A DNA stretch of 64,000 bases from NCBI GenBank assembly GCA_018970725.1, contig JAGWVU010000007.1, forward strand, positions 1-64,000. Reading direction: 5' to 3'. Shown here one piece after another: positions 63,417 to 64,000 of the stretch. The first letter of the stretch is position 1. Each line of letters opens with the position of its first letter. The notes beneath the pieces are model-generated. The model saw only the letters and a list, made by a program, of their open reading frames with translations, did not search any database and was not told the origin of the DNA. The stretch comes from Verrucomicrobiota bacterium (GTDB lineage: Bacteria; Verrucomicrobiota; Verrucomicrobiia; Verrucomicrobiales; DEV007). The position numbers and the translations under genes are program-made.

Positions 63417-64000
63417 GGCAAAAACCTCCCATACCGCCATCCTGACGGCAGCTCAAGCGGCGCGCCTTCGTGAAGTGCTCGAGGAAGACGGCTACGAATT
63501 CCAGCCGAAACCTCACACGCTCTTCGCCGCCAGCCGCGGAAAACTCTCCGTCGCGGTTTACGAGAAAGGGCCCAAGGTCTTGATCCAAGGCAAGGAGACG
63601 GAGGATTTCATCCGCTTCACTCTCGAGCCACGGGTCCTCGGAGAAGCCAGGCTCGGTTACGAGGAACTGCACCAACCCGAAATGTTCGCCCCACACATCG
63701 GAGTGGACGAAAGCGGCAAGGGCGATTTCTTCGGCCCTCTCGTGATCGCGGGGGTGTTCACCGACGCAGTCGCGGCCCGACATCTGCTGGAGGCCGGGAT
63801 CCAGGACAGCAAAACGATCCGTTCCGACGCCCGGATCCGGGCTCTCGCCGAGGTGGTCCGGCAGGCTCCGGGAGTCGCTTGGGAAGTGGTCTGCATCGGC
63901 CCGCGCCGTTACAACGATCTCTACGATAAATTCACCAACCTGAATCGTCTCCTCGCCTGGGGTCACGCCAAGGTCATCGAGGTGCTTCTGGATCGCAGAC
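63415..64000 (+). CDS. rnhC: Ribonuclease HIII, 3-prime end cut by window edge
   Basis: RNase HIII cleaves the RNA of RNA-DNA hybrids. The 195 residues visible include an N-terminal substrate-binding domain (about 1-85) and the start of the catalytic domain with GVDESGKGDFFGPLV (Asp98 and Glu99) and DSKTI. The remaining acidic residues lie beyond the window. The ATG at 63415 begins just after a -10 element and shares bases with the mutY start codon. No ribosome-binding site is visible, consistent with a leaderless message. Confidence 0.95.
   Translation, partial: MAKTSHTAILTAAQAARLREVLEEDGYEFQPKPHTLFAASRGKLSVAVYEKGPKVLIQGKETEDFIRFTLEPRVLGEARLGYEELHQPEMFAPHIGVDESGKGDFFGPLVIAGVFTDAVAARHLLEAGIQDSKTIRSDARIRALAEVVRQAPGVAWEVVCIGPRRYNDLYDKFTNLNRLLAWGHAKVIEVLLDRR

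Overview
The window is high-GC bacterial DNA with dense, mostly protein-coding content. Several traits point to the PVC superphylum, most likely a Verrucomicrobium. These are a double-length UvrA with four ABC ATPase units, a DXS with the GDAAFTCG variant of the thiamine-binding motif, a Chlamydia CT398/CdsZ-like coiled-coil zinc-ribbon protein, a planctomycete/verrucomicrobial PSCyt1-DUF1549-DUF1553 protein followed by a DUF1501 protein, a DUF1080 protein and many secreted proteins of unknown function. The assignment is inference from gene content; there is no rRNA here.

Layout. 0-0.6 kb: no supported gene, but a short repeat family. 0.6-9.8 kb: secreted esterase, xseB-dxs pair, NtrC-type regulator, small membrane protein, a YafK-like L,D-transpeptidase relative with altered active-site residues, MTA phosphorylase and UppP. 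10-15.7 kb (minus strand): sugar isomerase and secreted hypothetical, DUF1080, membrane protein, and a MoxR ATPase/VWA pair. 16-20.8 kb: GntP-type transporter, copper-type P1B ATPase and an SMP-30 lactonase. 21-28.8 kb: a periplasmic copper/haem cluster (diheme peroxidase, Tat-exported multicopper oxidase, tandem-SCO protein, HMA chaperone, two secreted proteins) ending in a strong terminator. 29-38.6 kb: orphan DNA methyltransferase, TolC/NodT lipoprotein, RecQ, DUF4250, tRNA-Leu, GNAT, PQQ-repeat protein, NagZ-like hydrolase and the zinc-ribbon protein. 38.6-41.3 kb: pnp and rpsO. 41.3-42.6 kb: remnants of IS66 and ISL3 transposases. 42.7-46 kb: beta-lactamase-like hydrolase, caspase-like/Tudor protein and an AraC regulator. 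46-50.8 kb: PSCyt1-DUF1549-DUF1553 and DUF1501 proteins. 51-64 kb: OppD-type ATPase, 3-hydroxyisobutyrate-dehydrogenase relative, YgfZ/GcvT-like protein, cyclophilin, uvrA, fucose-mutarotase family, a secreted Cys/His protein, mutY and the start of rnhC.

How the genes work together. Housekeeping functions dominate: isoprenoid supply (dxs), undecaprenyl recycling (uppP), DNA repair (uvrA, recQ, mutY, xseB, rnhC), RNA decay and translation (pnp, rpsO, tRNA-Leu) and methionine salvage (mtnP). Polymer or sugar scavenging is suggested by the esterase, isomerase, DUF1080, lactonase, GntP, NagZ-like and FucU proteins. The most coherent accessory unit is the 21-28.8 kb copper/haem cluster, next to a copper-type ATPase. 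Several promoters (TTGnnn, 17-19 nt, TAnnnT) lie so close to start codons that leaderless transcription is likely for some genes. The most unusual single genes are the tandem-SCO protein, the YafK-like protein lacking its catalytic residues, and the caspase-like protein with two Tudor-like domains.
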